A stretch of 29,764 bases of DNA from positions 1 to 29,764 of the IMG/VR virus record IMGVR_UViG_3300042939_000785; one strand, written 5' to 3'. The translations under genes and the position numbers were made by a program. This document shows positions 28,326 through 29,764 of this stretch, in pieces. Under the pieces are notes generated by a model. It saw only the letters and a program-made list of their open reading frames with translations, had not been told where the DNA came from and did no database searches. The stretch's first letter is position 1, and each line of letters starts with the position of its first letter. The DNA is from a virus.

Positions 28326-28486
28326 TGCAGGTGCTGAAGTGTCCCGGTTGTTACAAATCTGTCCCGGAAAGCGGGACAAAAGGGGCGGGACGGGACTCGC
28401 GCGCGCATAAGGAAACCGGGACATTGTCCCGTCCCGGTTTCTGTCCCGGTTGGGCTGTCCCGGTGTCCCGGTCTTGGGGTGGGTGA
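28325..28486 (+). CDS. Possible 53-residue ORF across repeat cluster
   Basis: An ATG at 28325 overlaps the helicase stop (TGATG), and the frame (MQVLKCPGCYKSVPESGTKG...) includes CPGC at its start. The rest is largely composed of the GTCCCGG repeats read in frame. The coding signal is weak; the stretch is better explained as a non-coding repeat region. Confidence 0.25.
   Translation: MQVLKCPGCYKSVPESGTKGAGRDSRAHKETGTLSRPGFCPGWAVPVSRSWGG
28341..28472. repeat. GTCCCGG/CCGGGAC repeat cluster, candidate replication origin
   Basis: GTCCCGGTT or close variants occur at 28341, 28361, 28431, 28443, 28457 and 28465, with inverted CGGGAC copies at ~28373, 28391 and 28417. AAACCGGGAC (28413-28422) and GTCCCGGTTT (28431-28440) form a 10-bp perfect inverted repeat. 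Iteron-like arrays next to a replicative helicase gene often mark phage origins; this function is inferred. Confidence 0.6.
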
Positions 28487-28493
28487 GGCAGGC

Positions 28494-29105
28494 ATGCGCA
28501 TCACCATCGAGACTAACTTCCCCCAGGTGCAGCGTGCACTGCAGGGCCTGCAGCGTGAGGTGGCCCAGCAGGCCACAGCGCGGGCTCTCAATGCCACCAT
28601 CGCCCAGGCCCGCACGCAGATGAGCCGGGAGATCCGGCGCGAGTACATGGTGGACAGGCGCTTCATAGGGCAACGGCTGCGGCTCAAGAAGGCCACGTTT
28701 CGCAATGGGCGGCTCGGCCTTGAGGCAGCGCTCGACGCTCAAGAGAAGCCCAGGTCTGCCAACGTGATCCGCTTTGCGGTCAAGAAGAAGAAAGGCAAGA
28801 AGGGGAAGGACGGCGTGCTGGTCAAGGTCAAGCGCGGCGAGCCCGCCAAGCTCATCCGCAACGCATTCATCGGCAACAAAGGGCGCACGGTGTTCAGCCG
28901 AGTAGACGGCACGAAGATGGCATCGCGCAGTGGCAGCAAGGGCGCCAAGCACCGCGAGCAGATCGAGCCGGTGCAGACGGTGGACGTGCCCCAGATGTTT
29001 AACGCCAGGCGCATCAAGGCGGCGGTGGTGGCGGCGATGGAGGCGCGCTTCCCTGCCATCTTCGAGCGCGAGCTGGCCTTCCTGCTCGGGCGGTTCAACC
29101 GATGA
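28494..29105 (+). CDS. Phage tail protein gpZ-like
   Basis: The start is placed at the ATG at 28494 (203 residues; an in-frame GTG lies at 28479). The N-terminus (ETNFPQVQRALQGLQREVAQ, ATARALNATIAQARTQMSRE) is the gpZ-type minor tail signature. A very basic segment (VKKKKGKKGKDG) follows, then a C-terminal VVAAMEARFPAIFERELAFL helix. In lambda gpZ is needed to position DNA and join tails. Here it lies after the replication gene and before an HNH gene, at the likely start of the late region, away from its usual tail location. Confidence 0.75.
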   Translation: MRITIETNFPQVQRALQGLQREVAQQATARALNATIAQARTQMSREIRREYMVDRRFIGQRLRLKKATFRNGRLGLEAALDAQEKPRSANVIRFAVKKKKGKKGKDGVLVKVKRGEPAKLIRNAFIGNKGRTVFSRVDGTKMASRSGSKGAKHREQIEPVQTVDVPQMFNARRIKAAVVAAMEARFPAIFERELAFLLGRFNR

Positions 29106-29764
29106 AGACGATTCAGCTTAGTGGCAAGCACGCAGTGGGAAAGCATGCCTATTGCATGGTTGACGATGACGTCTACGAAAGGCTTTCTCAGCACGCCTGG
29201 AAAGCAAAGCCGAATGGCAGCGGCACCCATGTGTACGCGGTGCGCAACGTGTGGAGGAATGGCGTCTGCACCATGGTTCGAATGCACCGCGCCGTTCTTG
29301 AGTACGACGGAGAACTAGACGTTGACCACATCAACGGCAACACCATGGACAACCGGCGGGTCAACCTTAGAGCCGTTCCCAGGGCGTGGAACGTTAGGAA
29401 CACAGAGTTCTATAGGTCCGTCGGTGGCCCATACACGCCATGGCCACCGAAAGACAGATCGGCTTACAAGCGTGTGTCTCTGCCAAAGCCTGATGTCTTC
29501 GGTGTCTGTGCGCACTGTGCTGCCCAGTTTGTGAAGAAGGCGGAGCGTCACCTCTACTGCTGCGAGTCCTGTAAAGACGCGGCGCGCAAGTTTGTGCCAA
29601 TGCAGAAAGTGTGTCAGGGGTGCGCGGGCCTGTTCACTGCCAATCGCAGCGACAAGATCCACTGCAGCGCCAAGTGCAAGAACGCCAGCAACCGGCGCAA
29701 GGCAGCAGATGTGCAGCCCGCAAAAGGTACTTCCCAGCCCCTCCCAACGCGGGTGCGAAACGAC
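29102..29764 (+). CDS. HNH homing endonuclease with two zinc-ribbon modules, truncated at window end
   Basis: The ATG at 29102 overlaps the gpZ-like stop (ATGA), and the frame is open to the right edge (221 residues visible). The HNH core shows MHRAVLEYDGELDVDHINGN, then DNRRVNLRAV, with the His and Asn ligands. A C-terminal region has two Cys knuckle pairs (CAHCAAQF...CCESCKDAARKF and CQGCAGLF...CSAKCKNASNRRK) that may bind zinc. Base composition appears less GC-rich than in the phage genes. HNH genes near terminase are common; the downstream gene should be terminase. Alternatively it could be a free-standing mobile endonuclease. Confidence 0.82.
   Translation, partial: MKTIQLSGKHAVGKHAYCMVDDDVYERLSQHAWKAKPNGSGTHVYAVRNVWRNGVCTMVRMHRAVLEYDGELDVDHINGNTMDNRRVNLRAVPRAWNVRNTEFYRSVGGPYTPWPPKDRSAYKRVSLPKPDVFGVCAHCAAQFVKKAERHLYCCESCKDAARKFVPMQKVCQGCAGLFTANRSDKIHCSAKCKNASNRRKAADVQPAKGTSQPLPTRVRND

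Noticed and set aside
16188-29764. Host chromosome to the right of a prophage boundary at the att core
   Set aside because: Int, HTH, early operon, repressor, Cro, helicase and gpZ genes continue in phage order, so the region is phage DNA and not flanking host DNA.

Overview
The window is almost entirely one temperate phage genome with long-tailed (siphophage-type) morphogenesis genes. The host is probably a high-GC betaproteobacterium of the Burkholderiales type. Grounds for that are very GC-rich third positions, a tRNA-His 3' end as phage attachment core, and the family flavour of the small phage proteins; the genus cannot be read from the sequence.

Layout. Positions 2-6089 (+) hold the end of the portal gene, a head-region beta-propeller protein, a prohead protease fused to the major capsid protein, the head-tail joining genes and the tail tube. 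Positions 6100-13907 (+) hold tail assembly chaperones joined by a -1 frameshift site, the tape measure and the tail-tip genes. Positions 13923-16029 (+) are the lysis cassette: several small membrane proteins, an M15 peptidase and overlapping Rz/Rz1 spanins. The attachment core (tRNA-His 3' end, 16143-16187) lies inside the 3' end of the phage integrase gene (-). Reading against the strand, int is preceded by a small excisionase-like HTH gene, then by a complete integron: intI (17549-18658, -), attI ending at 18707, and five cassettes with five attC sites (18702-21020). Positions 21022-25564 (-) are a tightly packed leftward early operon (C5 methyltransferase and small accessory genes) that starts at a promoter at 25571-25599. 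A short repressor (-), a Cro-like gene (+), small early genes, a DnaB-N/RepA-type helicase, a GTCCCGG repeat cluster, a gpZ-like gene and a truncated HNH endonuclease complete the window.

The order structural-lysis-attP-int-xis-early-repressor-Cro-replication is that of an unintegrated or circularised phage genome, not a linear prophage. Terminase and most of the portal gene should lie between the right end and the left end of the window on the circle.

The most remarkable element is the phage-borne integron. By attI and attC polarity (core sites plus the extrahelical base) the array is in normal orientation. Yet all five cassette ORFs run backwards, toward intI, each with a good Shine-Dalgarno sequence and with stop codons formed by or next to the core site. 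This places them in the same direction as the phage leftward operon and as intI-xis-int. The cassettes therefore look adapted to expression from the phage early promoter rather than from an integron Pc promoter.
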